Shown here piece after piece: positions 63,350 through 64,000 of a stretch of 64,000 nucleotides of DNA. This stretch comes from Crambe crambe (taxonomy: Eukaryota; Porifera; Demospongiae; Poecilosclerida; Crambeidae), in the NCBI GenBank assembly GCA_963924555.1, contig OZ004582.1:1550001-1614000 (forward strand). The letters are read 5' to 3'. The notes below the pieces were generated by a model, which was given only the letters and a program-made list of their open reading frames with translations, was not told the origin of the DNA and searched no databases. Positions within the stretch are counted from its first letter, which is position 1. Each line of letters starts with the position of its first letter. Position numbers and translations under genes: made by a program.

Positions 63350-64000
63350 CTCGGGCGACCAGCGATTATCCTCCTGTCTCGATAGATTCCGAAGCATTTG
63401 ATATTATCTCAGCTCATCCAAAACTGTTTCATGGCCTAGGGGAGTACCGTATCCAGCTATGTCCATTTGCCCTATCAACACCAAGAAGGATCGATGGAAA
63501 AAAAAGAGATCATCTCAAAAGTGAATCGACCAACTGATTGGTGCTCTGCTATGGTAGTTGTACCCAAGAATGATGGTTGAGTTAGAATAACGAAGCTGAA
63601 TGAAAGTGTGAAGCGACCAAGCTAGATGCCAACTCAGGGTTCTGGCAGGTCAAGCTGGATCCTGAGTCGGCTCTCCTCACCACATTCATCATACCATTCT
63701 GGAGATTTTGTTTCAACATTCTTCCATTCGGCATCAATGTTCGTTCTAGATGGTCTGGAGGGAGTTGTCAATCAGACCGATGACACACTCGTGTATGGGA
63801 AGACCAAAGCTGAGCGATTGGCTCTAGTACTTAAGAGACTAGAAGCAGCCAGAGCGACACTTAATCGAGACAAGTGTCAGTTTGCCAAAACCACTGTGAA
63901 GTTTCTGAGGCACATAGCAGATGGCATCCAGCCTGACCCGGACAAGGTGAATATCAATGCCTAAATTACTGAAATCCGGCGATTTCTGGGCATGACTAAC
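63350..64000 (+). pseudogene. Ty3/gypsy copy C (same family as copy A), cut by window end
   Basis: Plus-strand text repeats copy A with small deletions: IDSEAFDIISAHPKLFHGLG, EYRIQL, PFALSTPRR; then NQTDDTLVYGKTKAER (active-site box again QTDD), LALVLKRLEAARATLNRDKC and GIQPDPDKV up to 63960, and RRFLGMTN at the edge. Missing bits relative to copy A (for instance after HGLG and after EYRIQL) are 4-5 codons each, so frames break several times. The element probably continues beyond 64000. Confidence 0.8.

Overview
This is an AT-rich eukaryotic window with no operons or Shine-Dalgarno sites. Coding information is cut into exons by very short GT...AG introns (about 40-95 nt). The mix of transposable elements (Ty3/gypsy, DIRS-like, Penelope-like, hAT of the ZMYM1/TTF type, CACTA, PIF/ISL2EU, integrase-core genes, P2RX7-tail-like genes) is typical of early-branching or marine invertebrates. 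A demosponge is my best guess, but this is inference from gene families and intron size, not proof. Almost everything here is mobile or decayed. The only gene that looks like a host gene is a protein kinase on the minus strand (31960-33817), which seems to share a compact divergent promoter region (about 33818-34060) with an unrecognised spliced gene on the plus strand.

Layout. 0.4-1.1 kb: a duplicated repeat and the C-terminal end of a KDZ-like transposase with one clean intron. 2.6-5.1 kb: a dead Ty3/gypsy element (minus). 5.1-7.7 kb: a dead hAT element (minus) with a 402-bp internal tandem duplication. 7.7-8.9 kb: an integrase-core gene with an intron. 9.7-10.6 kb: a ~0.4-kb-arm palindrome made from a P2RX7-tail-like gene. 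11-19 kb: MITEs, a hAT tail, a CACTA (tnp2-like) transposase, an HTH fragment, an unrecognised spliced gene and a SWIM-finger fragment. 19.6-20.7 kb: a 1017-bp TIR element with a TA duplication. 21.3-21.7 kb: a nested MITE carrying a tRNA-like Pol III segment. 22.7-23.6 kb: a Penelope-like element (RT plus GIY-YIG). 25-28.7 kb: an unrecognised spliced gene, a minisatellite, a hAT tail and two MITE copies. 28.9-30.3 kb: a tyrosine-recombinase-like gene cut by a 519-bp transposon. 30.4-31.9 kb: a multi-exon integrase-core gene. 31.9-35.1 kb: the kinase and its divergent neighbour. 36.7-37.2 and 40.3-41.3 kb: LTR retrotransposon 5' ends. 41.8-45.0 kb: a long decayed multi-exon gene. 46.7-50.1 kb: a transposase-like gene whose first exons encode a FAF1-like UBX segment. 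50.7-52.9 kb: a second gypsy with a nested insertion. 54.2-54.7 kb: a minisatellite. 55.2-59.6 kb: a two-gene ISL2EU-type transposon (THAP-DDE transposase and YqaJ-type nuclease, converging from long inverted arms), itself hit by two MITEs. 60.1-63.0 kb: a DIRS-like element with an unrelated gene inside. 63.3-64.0 kb: a second copy of the first gypsy family, cut by the window end.

The most informative features are the nesting relationships. Several insertions can be dated relative to the decay of their hosts: the hAT duplication copies an older frameshift, one MITE sits in the ISL2EU nuclease gene, and one transposon interrupts the recombinase gene so cleanly that removing it with one 5-bp target copy restores the frame. 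No active autonomous element is visible; every transposase or reverse transcriptase here has at least one frameshift, stop or missing catalytic block. Family names are from motif recognition by eye; no database search was possible.
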